Origin: an uncultured Aquimarina sp.
GTDB lineage: Bacteria > Bacteroidota > Bacteroidia > Flavobacteriales > Flavobacteriaceae
DNA: 64,000 nt
Assembly: GCA_947498705.1 (NCBI GenBank)
Contig: CANMLW010000013.1
Span: 1-64,000, forward strand
Reading direction: 5' to 3'
A program made the position numbers and the translations under genes. The notes below the pieces were generated by a model that searched no databases, had not been told where the DNA came from, and saw only the letters and a program-made list of their open reading frames with translations. Positions 24,629 to 34,018 of this stretch are shown here, one piece after another (positions within the stretch are counted from its first letter, which is position 1; each line of letters begins with the position of its first letter).

Positions 24629-27600
24629 TTATCTACTAATAACAATTCTATGAGTTTTCTTTTCTAACTGATTTGTAATTAATTGAAATTCTAGAATGTA
24701 AACACCATTATTTAAACGTTCTGCATTAATCGGCCACACCGTATTACCAGCCACAAATTGTTTACTATCAGACAATACTGTTCTTCCGTCCATACTTGTA
24801 ATTTTATAAGCAACCTGAGTTTTATTACTTAGGTTAAAACTTATATTAAAATTACCTTGAGAAGGATTTGGATATATAACCATATTTAACTCACCTGCTT
24901 TCTCAATTTCATCAATCTGGTTTGACTTAGCCTGTACATCTGTTTTTACAGTATTTCTATATTCTGTACTAATCTGATTTGCTGTTAAAGAACTCTTCCA
25001 TATTTTTATATCATCAAGTAATCCTTTATAATAATTTCCTGCAGTATTTGTCCCATCATTTGGTGTTTTTCCTATCAGGGTGTTAAGATTATAACGACGA
25101 CGAGCATTTTTCATATTTCTTTCGTTATCTGATCCTATGAATTGTCCGTCTACATATAAAGAAATAGTGTACCCGTCATTATTTTTTTCTACAACTCCTA
25201 CCATATGATGCCACTGATTATCTCTTAAATTCTGACTGTTTGATTTTGATAATGCATATCTTCTACGATTTGCAGGAAAACCGCCATCATCTCCTAATAC
25301 TGTAAAAGTCACGTTATCATTTGACGGAGTTAACACATAACTACTCGCCCATACAGGATATCCAATACTTCCACTAGTTACCTGATCATTGGTTTTAAAC
25401 CAATACGATACTGTCATATTTCCATTATAATCGTCTGGATAAAAATCGAAATTAGTATTGATGTAATCATTGCTACCATCAAAACTAGCTACTTTTTCTC
25501 TTGCAGTGTCGGTTACATAGCTAAGTCCTCCGATAGCAGTCCCGTTACGATTGTTCCCAGAAAAATCATTGGCATTATCATCTAATTTATAATGTGCGAT
25601 TAGATTTGATGATTCTACTGTAAATAGCTGTGGGGTCATTTTAAAATGAGACCGATGATCATTATTTAAATTTGCTGTTCCCGTACCAACCTGAACAATT
25701 GGTCCTGATACAGCTTCACTATGTAATAACTCTCCTTTTGATGTCGATAACGTAAAATACTCCTGATCAACATCTGTAAGTAACCAGCTAGTTCTTTTTC
25801 TTTTACTCCAGTCTAAATTGTTGTTACTATAATACAGATAATCTTTTGAAGAGTTATTCTGAATTACATATTGTAAGCAACCATTATAAATAAGTTTGTT
25901 TTCCTGTAAGGGATTATTATTACTTGCGGGTTTAAGTTGAGGGTATCCCGTTCTACTTATCGTCAGTAAATTATTACTAGAACGATTAACTAATGTATTT
26001 GGTTCATCAGTAAGTATCTCTGGTACCTTATCAATATTATCTAAATTCTGAATCATAAATTCAATCCCTCCTGAAAAACTATGACTTAATACTCCTGATC
26101 CACTTTTTTTAGAAAGAAAAGCTCCTTGATTTAAGTTCACCAGGTTTATTTTATTCCTTCCAACCGTTTGTATATGCCAGATTAAATCTTTATTAGCAGG
26201 ATCCCAATCATAAAGGCCCAATTCTCCATTTACCATGCCTAATACTTTTCTTTCTCTTTTATGCATAATAGCATACAAACCATTTCCTTGATGCTCTATA
26301 AGCCATCTTGACAATACATTAGGGTTGGTTATACTTAATTTATTAGAACTGGCAGATGTATTATAATCAAGGTAATCCCCTCTATCGGTAATAAAGTAAT
26401 ATGCTCTTGGAATTATATTATTGGCAACCGCTTTGATTGTATTTACACTTCTAGATAATGTTCCATCTGTATAATATGTACTAACATTAAGAACATCTCC
26501 TGGCGTTACCAATACATTTTTAAGCAATAAATACCCATATCCTCCATCACTATTAAACTGAAGTTTGTCTTCATTAATAGATATTCTTTGCTCTTCTGAT
26601 GGTATATCTTTATTGGTTATTCGTATTTGCTCTGTCTCCAATGTATTATTCATTGTATCACTATCATTGTAATGAGCGCTTATTTTACACTGATAATCCC
26701 CTGGGTTAGATACATAATCGTAAAAATCAATAATTACTTTTCGGTTATGTGTTAATCCTTCTAATTCTATATAATCGATTACCTTTTTATTACTGCTTTG
26801 AGAAGATGGCAAATCAAATCTTAAATGTGATTTTCCTTGATCAGGATTTGAAATAATACTATTAGAATACGTTGTTTTTCCTGAAGAATGTATTTCTGGA
26901 AAAGTATTTTCTCCTCCTCTTGGCTGATAATCATGTATTGCAAAAGAAAATAAATCTCTACGTCGAACTGCAGGAGTTTTTCCTTTTGTTTTAAAATGAT
27001 AATCTTCAAAATGTGGTATACGAACAGAATTATGCGTTGCAAAATCTCCTTGGTACTCAAAGTTCGAATTACTTTCAGAAAAATCCCAGTTATCAGGAAA
27101 TACGTTCACGTTTTTACGAGCTTTATGATCTCTAAGATTTAAAAATGTATCACTCGCCTTTATTACCATGCTAATACGAAGCGGCCCTTGACTTGTATAT
27201 GAAGAAATATCATAATTCTTAATACGAACAACTATTTGATTTCCTGAATCTTCAATATGAATATTTTTTGCTGGTATTCTTTGCAAATATGTTACATGAT
27301 CTCCCGGCAAACTTGTCACACGATCACCTCTTTTGGTTAACCAAAACTCTATATTATCCTGTTGGTGTATTGATTGGCTAAAACTACCTCTAACCCATCT
27401 TACCTGTTCTCCTGCAACTGGATTATGTTGGTAATAAGTTTCTCGTGGAAGATTGTGACTCCAGTTCTCTGTAAAACTATATTTCCATGAGTTTCCTGCT
27501 TTAGAAATAGAGATATCTGGTATAGTTCGGTCATATTCGTATGAATGGACAGGTCTATCAGACACTGTAGATGCAACAGAACCCTGAAATTTAGAAAATG

Positions 27601-28267
27601 CATAAGCTGTATGATTATTAAGTCTACTTGCAGCATATGTTTTATTGATATGCATTGCTAAGTCATTATCAGTAAGATAATTTCTAACATCATTACTTCC
27701 TATATTTTTCTTGAAAAACACTACATAAGACACTTCATCTTTTTTGCCGCTAAGGTCATTGGCAGAAATATCGAACGAAGGTACTAATGGCATTTTATAA
27801 TTTCCTGCCCGTAATGCTGTTGCTAACGCATGGTCTTCTTCTTTTTGAGTAGCTTCTACCAATGTAAATGCCTCATATATAAGTGTCCCCAAAACTATTG
27901 CTCCTTGAATAATTTCTCCTACTCCTGGGATAGCATCTAGAAATGATGTAGCTAGTAACTCGGTGCCTATTTCTGTGCCTATTTCTGTTCCTACCTCAGT
28001 TCCCACCTCGGTTCCTACTTCTGTACCTATTTCCGTGCCTATTTCTGTTCCCATCATATCTGCTTCTTCAATAGCCATTTCTCCTCCTTCTTCTCCTATA
28101 TCTGCAGAGAATTCTGTAGTATCTTCTGCAGCTCCTTCTGCTCCTTCACCTTCTACTCCTTCTTCTTCACATTCACACTCCTCACAAAATTGTTGTGCAT
28201 GACTCACCGTTGTTACTCCTAATAAAAGCGTAAAAAACAGTATATATTTTAAAAATTGTACTTTCAT
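24629..28267 (-). CDS. T9SS cargo protein with LamG and beta-trefoil-like regions, 1212 residues
   Basis: This is a large secreted protein. The N-terminal signal ends near AQQFCEECECEEEG, a Cys- and Glu-rich start. Residues of about 72-104 are eight tandem tetrapeptides GTEI/GTEV, followed by a hydrophobic, Gly-containing stretch (SFLDAIPGVGEIIQGAIVLGT). A long unassigned beta-rich region follows. Residues of about 624-740 and 755-885 look like two beta-trefoil (ricin-like) repeats. A LamG/concanavalin-like domain spans about 887-1102 (LIAHYKLDDNANDFSGNNRNG, NQWHHMVGVVEK, LLDDIKIWKSSLT). A type A T9SS sorting domain closes it (MVIYPNPSQGNFNISF ... LNNGVYILE). It lies 21 bp downstream of two protease genes, probably as the last gene of one operon. 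Confidence 0.88.
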   Translation of the reverse strand: MKVQFLKYILFFTLLLGVTTVSHAQQFCEECECEEEGVEGEGAEGAAEDTTEFSADIGEEGGEMAIEEADMMGTEIGTEIGTEVGTEVGTEVGTEIGTEIGTELLATSFLDAIPGVGEIIQGAIVLGTLIYEAFTLVEATQKEEDHALATALRAGNYKMPLVPSFDISANDLSGKKDEVSYVVFFKKNIGSNDVRNYLTDNDLAMHINKTYAASRLNNHTAYAFSKFQGSVASTVSDRPVHSYEYDRTIPDISISKAGNSWKYSFTENWSHNLPRETYYQHNPVAGEQVRWVRGSFSQSIHQQDNIEFWLTKRGDRVTSLPGDHVTYLQRIPAKNIHIEDSGNQIVVRIKNYDISSYTSQGPLRISMVIKASDTFLNLRDHKARKNVNVFPDNWDFSESNSNFEYQGDFATHNSVRIPHFEDYHFKTKGKTPAVRRRDLFSFAIHDYQPRGGENTFPEIHSSGKTTYSNSIISNPDQGKSHLRFDLPSSQSSNKKVIDYIELEGLTHNRKVIIDFYDYVSNPGDYQCKISAHYNDSDTMNNTLETEQIRITNKDIPSEEQRISINEDKLQFNSDGGYGYLLLKNVLVTPGDVLNVSTYYTDGTLSRSVNTIKAVANNIIPRAYYFITDRGDYLDYNTSASSNKLSITNPNVLSRWLIEHQGNGLYAIMHKRERKVLGMVNGELGLYDWDPANKDLIWHIQTVGRNKINLVNLNQGAFLSKKSGSGVLSHSFSGGIEFMIQNLDNIDKVPEILTDEPNTLVNRSSNNLLTISRTGYPQLKPASNNNPLQENKLIYNGCLQYVIQNNSSKDYLYYSNNNLDWSKRKRTSWLLTDVDQEYFTLSTSKGELLHSEAVSGPIVQVGTGTANLNNDHRSHFKMTPQLFTVESSNLIAHYKLDDNANDFSGNNRNGTAIGGLSYVTDTAREKVASFDGSNDYINTNFDFYPDDYNGNMTVSYWFKTNDQVTSGSIGYPVWASSYVLTPSNDNVTFTVLGDDGGFPANRRRYALSKSNSQNLRDNQWHHMVGVVEKNNDGYTISLYVDGQFIGSDNERNMKNARRRYNLNTLIGKTPNDGTNTAGNYYKGLLDDIKIWKSSLTANQISTEYRNTVKTDVQAKSNQIDEIEKAGELNMVIYPNPSQGNFNISFNLSNKTQVAYKITSMDGRTVLSDSKQFVAGNTVWPINAERLNNGVYILEFQLITNQLEKKTHRIVISR
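27956..28055 (-). repeat. 12-bp tandem repeat coding GTEI/GTEV tetrapeptides
   Basis: Eight consecutive near-identical 12-bp units inside the 1212-residue protein gene encode Gly-Thr-Glu-Ile or Gly-Thr-Glu-Val. Third-position differences separate the copies. The array can expand or contract by slippage without a frameshift. Confidence 0.8.
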
Positions 28268-28288
28268 TTTTCTTTATTATTTATTTTT

Positions 28289-30919
28289 TTAAAATGATGT
28301 TGTTGTATTTAATAGTGGTTCGGTTTCAGAACCATTGCAGGTAGATACTCTTGTTGATTTTTTTACCAATTTCGATGCATTTCTTATAAATCGACCCGCT
28401 TTTAACGATAAGGGCCTTCTAAAAACATACCCCAAAACTCCTGTTGTAATTAAAGCCCCTCCTCCTAGAGTCCCTCCGATAATTGTTTTATGGTCTGCAG
28501 AAGCAGATAACGGCTCCTTGGTATTTTCTGAAGAAGTGGTCGAACTACTAACTGGGATTAACCGATAAGGCATGACAATATCATATACACCTCCATCTTT
28601 ATCCTGAAAGGCATAATATGTCTTTTCTTGACCCGATTCGGTAATTGTAAAACTGTATACTTTTAAAGAAGTCTCGGTTTTTGTTGTTCCAAAATCTCTA
28701 GATAATAGTGTTTTGCCATCAAAAATAGATTGCACATAATCGTTTTGATCATTCACAGTTAGATACTGTGTATTATTATCAAAAGAAAAGATATACTGGT
28801 TACCGTCATTAGCAAGAGTAGGTTTGATATATATCGGCGTAAGCGCTGCATAACTAGTAGTTGTACCATCGCTAGTAACCACCTCATTAACCGTTGTTTG
28901 TCCTTCAGAATTTGTTCCTAACTTTAAGCCCTTCTCTAATAAGCCTTCTAAATAATAATTACCTTCTTTTATAGGTACCTGAGATGGTGATAATGCTACT
29001 TGCTCTTCGTTGCTATTCTTAAGAACGATAACTACTGTATAATCTTCTACTTCTCCTATATCATATCTTCCCGATCCATTTGCAGGGGGAGCACTACCTT
29101 TACGAATCGCTATGCGAATTCTAGTGCCATTAGTAGCTTTATTAGGAGGAATAGTAAAGCTACCTGTTGCAGTGCCAGTTTCTGATATATTTAAAACATT
29201 TTCATCACTACTAGTAAATTGTCTGTCTTCATTATAATCAATCCAAACACTATAATGCATTACCTCATTTGTATTTGCCGGTTCAAAAGTTAGTTCTACC
29301 ATTGATCCTTCTGGATCTTGAGTGGATCCGGATTGCATCACAGGAAACTCATGTTGCAATAAATTTACATATCCACCATTGTCTTCTGTTTTATGGGTTT
29401 CTGTCGAAGAAATGCTCCCTCTATCCTTTACTGTCACAACAACTGAATTTAGATAATCATCTTCGCTATTAAGTGCTCTACATTCTTTATAGTTTTTATT
29501 AGTATATAGTGTTCTAAATAGAGTTGGGTTAAACAGTTCTACCGCATTTCTATATCCCAATCCTGGTATTTTTACTGCTCTAACAGATGATGTTTTAACA
29601 TTATTGGTCTTAAGTTCTATTAGAACAGGAACATTGTAGGTACTAGAATCTAACTTATTCTCATCTAAAGAAAGAGAAGATATAATTTGTCTGATTTCAT
29701 TAATATTAATTTCATGTAATATTTTTTCTTCGAAATTTCCAGATAATGATTTTGACCCAGAACCATCTGCCATTGATTCATAAATTACTAAAGGACTATT
29801 ATTTATATATGCAGTTATTGTAAGTTTTGCTTCCCCTTGTTTTAAATTTATGCCTCCATAATGAGCTTTAGAATTTACAGATGAAGCTATTTTATATAGT
29901 TCATTTAGGTTTAGTTTTATCATTTTTTGGGTATCCCCATTGGTAGCTATTTGAGGGGTTTTAAACGGCATTCCCGAGGGAATGGATAAATTAAAATGTC
30001 TATCCTCAATCTTCTCTAAACCATCTTCCAATCCATATCCTCCCGGAACCTGGCTAACATATGTTAATTCTGGGTCCAAAAACTTTTGTAAAAGAGGATT
30101 TTCTAAAAGAGACATCCAAGTATTACTAATATAATTTGCTGAACCTTCATTTTCATTTACTGGATTTCCTGTAGAAGTAATTGCTTGCCTATTTAAAATA
30201 GCCATTACTTGATTGTTTTTATTAAACATACCAGCACCACTATTTCCTTTCTCATGAGCCAACGGTTTAAAATTAACTCTTAAATCATTTTCACTATGAA
30301 TAGATGAATCTTCCTCGATAGAATAACCAAATACGGGAAACACTTTTTTTACATCTTTTTGCGGGTGACCAACAGTATAAAAAGGAATATCTAAATCATG
30401 ATTAGACCACCCATTGAAATATAGATTTGAAAAAAAATAATTATTTTGAATACTCTCTTTATCAATTTCAATTAGAGCAATATCTTGTAGCGAATCTGTA
30501 TATACGAGCTTCCCTTTTAGAGGGTATGTTATACTCCAAAGTAACTCTGCGGTTCTTTGTGATGGTTGCTCTACTTCATAATCAAACGAATAATAAAATT
30601 CGAATTCATCACCTTCTTCTACTTTAGGGGTTAAGAAACAATGTTGAGCTGTTATAAAATAATACTTACCATTTTGGTTGACCGTATTTAAAAGTGTACC
30701 CGAACAAGTTGATTTTTGTTTGGTACTCATAACAAACACTCCTCTTTTAACATTCTGGTAATTCGTACCAGAGTAATCATTTATGTTTATTGAATTTGGC
30801 TTAGATTTACCACTTTCTAATATTACTTCCTGTCCTTTTACGGCAGACGTTATTAACAATAACAACAAGAAATAAAAAGTTGTCTGTAACCCATTCAACG
30901 GTTTAGGTTTTAATTTCAT
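28289..30919 (-). CDS. Secreted trypsin-like serine protease with GEVED domain and C-terminal anchor (copy 1)
   Basis: This protein of about 876 residues has a signal peptide (LQTTFYFLLLLLITSAVKG), then a chymotrypsin-fold domain with His in FITAQHCF (about 96), Asp in DIALIEID (about 150) and Ser in HEKGNSGAGMF (about 230). A middle region of unknown fold leads to a GEVED domain (about 555-635; WIDYNEDRQF ... IGEVEDYTVVI) and a repeated beta region. Near the end are a Gly-rich membrane span (about 815-835), a basic amphipathic helix and the tail STCNGSETEPLLNTT. The frame extends to an ATG at 30931; the ATG at 30919 fits the signal peptide better. There is no T9SS domain. It is a paralogue of the adjacent upstream gene. 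Confidence 0.85.
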   Translation of the reverse strand: MKLKPKPLNGLQTTFYFLLLLLITSAVKGQEVILESGKSKPNSININDYSGTNYQNVKRGVFVMSTKQKSTCSGTLLNTVNQNGKYYFITAQHCFLTPKVEEGDEFEFYYSFDYEVEQPSQRTAELLWSITYPLKGKLVYTDSLQDIALIEIDKESIQNNYFFSNLYFNGWSNHDLDIPFYTVGHPQKDVKKVFPVFGYSIEEDSSIHSENDLRVNFKPLAHEKGNSGAGMFNKNNQVMAILNRQAITSTGNPVNENEGSANYISNTWMSLLENPLLQKFLDPELTYVSQVPGGYGLEDGLEKIEDRHFNLSIPSGMPFKTPQIATNGDTQKMIKLNLNELYKIASSVNSKAHYGGINLKQGEAKLTITAYINNSPLVIYESMADGSGSKSLSGNFEEKILHEININEIRQIISSLSLDENKLDSSTYNVPVLIELKTNNVKTSSVRAVKIPGLGYRNAVELFNPTLFRTLYTNKNYKECRALNSEDDYLNSVVVTVKDRGSISSTETHKTEDNGGYVNLLQHEFPVMQSGSTQDPEGSMVELTFEPANTNEVMHYSVWIDYNEDRQFTSSDENVLNISETGTATGSFTIPPNKATNGTRIRIAIRKGSAPPANGSGRYDIGEVEDYTVVIVLKNSNEEQVALSPSQVPIKEGNYYLEGLLEKGLKLGTNSEGQTTVNEVVTSDGTTTSYAALTPIYIKPTLANDGNQYIFSFDNNTQYLTVNDQNDYVQSIFDGKTLLSRDFGTTKTETSLKVYSFTITESGQEKTYYAFQDKDGGVYDIVMPYRLIPVSSSTTSSENTKEPLSASADHKTIIGGTLGGGALITTGVLGYVFRRPLSLKAGRFIRNASKLVKKSTRVSTCNGSETEPLLNTTTSF

Positions 30920-30935
30920 AGTATTTATCATTTTT

Positions 30936-33653
30936 TTAAAGTGAAGTTTCTAATAAAGGAACGCTTTCTACTGGCCCTTTACATGTAGATACTTTCGACG
31001 CTTTTCTTATTAATTTCGATGTTTGTCTAACAAATCTATCTGCTGCAACAGATAATGGTTTTCTATAGATATAGCCTAAAACACCTGTTGCTAATAAGGC
31101 TGCTCCTCCTACCACACCCCCTATAACATCTCCATGACTTGTAGAAGCCGATAAGGGTACTGAAGAAGTTTCTGTTCCTGAAGAAGTCGTAGAACTAGAA
31201 ACTGGGATTAACCGATAAGGCATGACAATATCATAGAGATCTCCATCCTTATCCTGAAAGGCATAATATGTTTTTTCTATACCTGCTTCTGTAATTGTAA
31301 AACTATATACTTTTAAAGAAGTCTCGGTTTTTGTCGTTCCGAAATCTTTGGATATTAGCGTTCTGCCATCAAAAGTAGATTGTATATAATCACTTTTGTT
31401 ATTTACAGTTAGGTACTGCTTATTATTATCAAAAGAAAAAATATACTGATTACCGTCATTTGCAGAAGTAGGTTTGATATGTATCGGTGTAAGAGTTGCG
31501 TAACTGGTCGTTGTACCATCACTTGTAACCACCTTGTTAACTGTTGTTTGTCCTTCTGAATTTGTTCCTAATTTTAAGCCTTTCTCTAATAAACCTTCCA
31601 AGTAATAATCACCTTCTTTTATAGGCACTTGAGATGGTGATGATGCAACTTGTTCTTCATTTTTATTACGAGGGATAATCACCACCGTATAATCTTCTAC
31701 TTCTCCAGTATCATACATTCCTGATCCATTTGTAGGAGGAGCACTACCTTTACGCATTGCAATACGAATTCTAGTACCATTAGTAGTTTTATTGGGTGGA
31801 ATGGTAAAACTTCCATCTACATTACCTGCTCCAGAAATATTTAATACATTCTCATCACCGCCTGTAAATTGTTTATCTTCATTATAATCAATCCAAACAC
31901 TGTAGTGCATTATATCTGCCGTATTAACAGGCTTAAAGGTGAAGCTTACCTCAGAACCGGCAGGGTCTTGATTAGATCCCGATTGCATTGGGTAAAATTT
32001 GTGCTGTAATAAGTTTACATACCCACCATTATTTTCTGTTGTATAGGTTTTGGAGTTAGGTTTACTTGCTCCTGGGTCTGTAACTTTTACGGTAATTGCA
32101 TTAAGGTAAGCTGTACTACTTAAAGCTCTGTTTTCTGGATAATTTTTGTTTTTAAATAAGTTTTTAAATTGCTCAGGAGTAAATAGTTCCACTGCATTAC
32201 GATATCCTAATGCTGGGATTCTTAATGCTCTTACATTGGCTATATTATCTCCCGTATTACTAACCTCTATCTGTACTGATAAGGTATTGTTATACTTATA
32301 GTTCAATAAGTCAGTTGGTAAAATTGACCCCGTAATAGACGATCTGATTTGAGTTGCTTTTAGCCCTGTGCTAGCACTTAACTCAAAATCTCCTGACTTT
32401 CTACCATCTTTATCAAAATCAGATTCATAAATTACTATTGGAGTAACTACATTATTACTACTCTTATATGCGGTAATCTTTAGTTTGATACTACCTGTTT
32501 CTAAATACACCCCTCCTTCATCTAAAATGGGTAACGAATTGGGAGTTGCCATTATCGATTTGACCAGTTGATTAAGTTGATATAAATTAAGTTTAATCAT
32601 ACCCGACATATCTCCAGAGGCACCAATACCTGTTGTTTCATACTTCTGTCCTACTGGTATCTGTAAATTGAATTTGGACTCATCCGTGATGGCATGATGT
32701 CCACTTTCTATTCCGTATCCTCCTGGTATTTGACTGGCATAAGTTTTATCAGGATCTAGATAATCTTGTAAATTTCGTTCTCCTTCGAAACCAGTATACC
32801 ATCCATTTTCAAATAAGGATGAAAAAACTTTATTTGGGTTGTTGGCAGGATGCACATAAGACGCTACCCCAATCACTTTTTTATCGTTATTAAACACTGG
32901 ACCTCCACTACTACCTGTGTGGATATCACTATCCACAACATTATCAAATACCCAAACCGGGTAAGAAAAGTTTAAATTAGGTAGTTCGGGATCTATTTCT
33001 CTATCTAAAATAGTTGCCGTAGCGGGAGCACTTTTGGTTTTTTTGGCATCACCTTTAGGGTGGGATATAAGTGCAAAGGGATTGGTATTAATTTCTTGTG
33101 ACCAACCATTAAAATACAAATTAGAAAATTCTGATGCTTTGTGACGTTTATCGGGCCCTTGTGGGGCTTCTTCTAGTTGTTTGGCATCGATTTCTATTAA
33201 AGCAATATCAACCTCGTCCATTTTCATGACAATTTTTCCAATAAATTTAGTTGCTAATTGCCTTACAAATAATCCACTTCTACTGGAAGCTTTCATTATT
33301 TCATGATCTACTGATAGATATAAGAGGACGTCAGATCCTTCTGCAGGTATTGTACAATGCGCTGCGGTTAACAGATAATAATTTCCGTTTTGATTTACGG
33401 TATTCACCAAAGTGGCCGTACAGTTCTGAAACTGACCTGTACTATTTTTGGTAGTTAGACTAAAAACACCCCTTTTGTTATTTTGATTCTCAGTTCCTGA
33501 TGCGGCGTTTATATTTACAGTCCTTCTACTAGAAGTCCCTTCTTCCAAAATTATAAAATCTGTATCTTCTTGGGATTTCACATTGAAATTAACCATTAAA
33601 AGTAGTACCAATGATAACTGGCAAATTCTGGTTTTAAAATTATTTTTACTCAT
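30936..33653 (-). CDS. Secreted trypsin-like serine protease with GEVED domain and C-terminal anchor (copy 2)
   Basis: This 905-residue paralogue has the same order as its neighbour: signal peptide (LSLVLLLMVNFNVKSQ), protease domain with LLTAAHC (about 99), DIALIEID (about 150) and SGSSGGPVFN (about 250), a GEVED domain (about 575-658), a shared beta region, a Gly-rich membrane segment (about 841-865), a basic helix and the tail STCKGPVESVPLLET. The active-site Ser context is more canonical here than in copy 1. From about residue 520 onward the two are nearly identical, while their protease domains have diverged. It is the first gene of the three-gene secreted operon. Confidence 0.85.
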   Translation of the reverse strand: MSKNNFKTRICQLSLVLLLMVNFNVKSQEDTDFIILEEGTSSRRTVNINAASGTENQNNKRGVFSLTTKNSTGQFQNCTATLVNTVNQNGNYYLLTAAHCTIPAEGSDVLLYLSVDHEIMKASSRSGLFVRQLATKFIGKIVMKMDEVDIALIEIDAKQLEEAPQGPDKRHKASEFSNLYFNGWSQEINTNPFALISHPKGDAKKTKSAPATATILDREIDPELPNLNFSYPVWVFDNVVDSDIHTGSSGGPVFNNDKKVIGVASYVHPANNPNKVFSSLFENGWYTGFEGERNLQDYLDPDKTYASQIPGGYGIESGHHAITDESKFNLQIPVGQKYETTGIGASGDMSGMIKLNLYQLNQLVKSIMATPNSLPILDEGGVYLETGSIKLKITAYKSSNNVVTPIVIYESDFDKDGRKSGDFELSASTGLKATQIRSSITGSILPTDLLNYKYNNTLSVQIEVSNTGDNIANVRALRIPALGYRNAVELFTPEQFKNLFKNKNYPENRALSSTAYLNAITVKVTDPGASKPNSKTYTTENNGGYVNLLQHKFYPMQSGSNQDPAGSEVSFTFKPVNTADIMHYSVWIDYNEDKQFTGGDENVLNISGAGNVDGSFTIPPNKTTNGTRIRIAMRKGSAPPTNGSGMYDTGEVEDYTVVIIPRNKNEEQVASSPSQVPIKEGDYYLEGLLEKGLKLGTNSEGQTTVNKVVTSDGTTTSYATLTPIHIKPTSANDGNQYIFSFDNNKQYLTVNNKSDYIQSTFDGRTLISKDFGTTKTETSLKVYSFTITEAGIEKTYYAFQDKDGDLYDIVMPYRLIPVSSSTTSSGTETSSVPLSASTSHGDVIGGVVGGAALLATGVLGYIYRKPLSVAADRFVRQTSKLIRKASKVSTCKGPVESVPLLETSL

Positions 33654-33862
33654 TTTTTATCATCATTAATTATTTTATTATCTGTACAGGTTTTTATTAA
33701 AAACGAGGCAAATAAAGAGAAACCCTACTTCACTTTTTAGCTTTTTAAAAGGCATTGTATAAAGTGTTTGTTTCACTACATGAATGGTATATTTTACTGG
33801 ATTAATGACATCACTATTTTTTGCTTTTTATCATTGGATTATGACATTAATAGATCTTAAAC
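33654..33862. other. Upstream region of the secreted protease operon
   Basis: This AT-rich stretch must hold the promoter of the protease operon, but no exact TAnnTTTG box was found on the minus strand. No ORF or repeat is evident. Confidence 0.3.
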
Positions 33863-33897
33863 AAAAAAAAGACTGCCTAAAAAGGCAGTCTTTTTTT
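33863..33897 (-). terminator. Terminator downstream of the acyl-CoA mutase gene
   Basis: A8-GACTGCCT pairs with AGGCAGTC-T7 around an AAAA loop. It lies about 120 bp past the icmF stop codon on the minus strand, with T-runs on both sides. Confidence 0.85.
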
Positions 33898-34018
33898 ATC
33901 TAGGATCATATGCTATACTATCTATGATTTATTTATAAAACCAAATACTATAATTTCTCTTTAATCTATTACATATTTAAATAGTTTATCAATCAATTTT
34001 ATCGCAATACAGTAAAAA

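Noticed and set aside
27963-28202. 79-codon plus-strand frame rich in Pro-Val-Ser over the T9SS protein gene
   Set aside because: It is the antisense shadow of the GTEI/GTEV repeat array. The low-complexity product reflects the 12-bp period.
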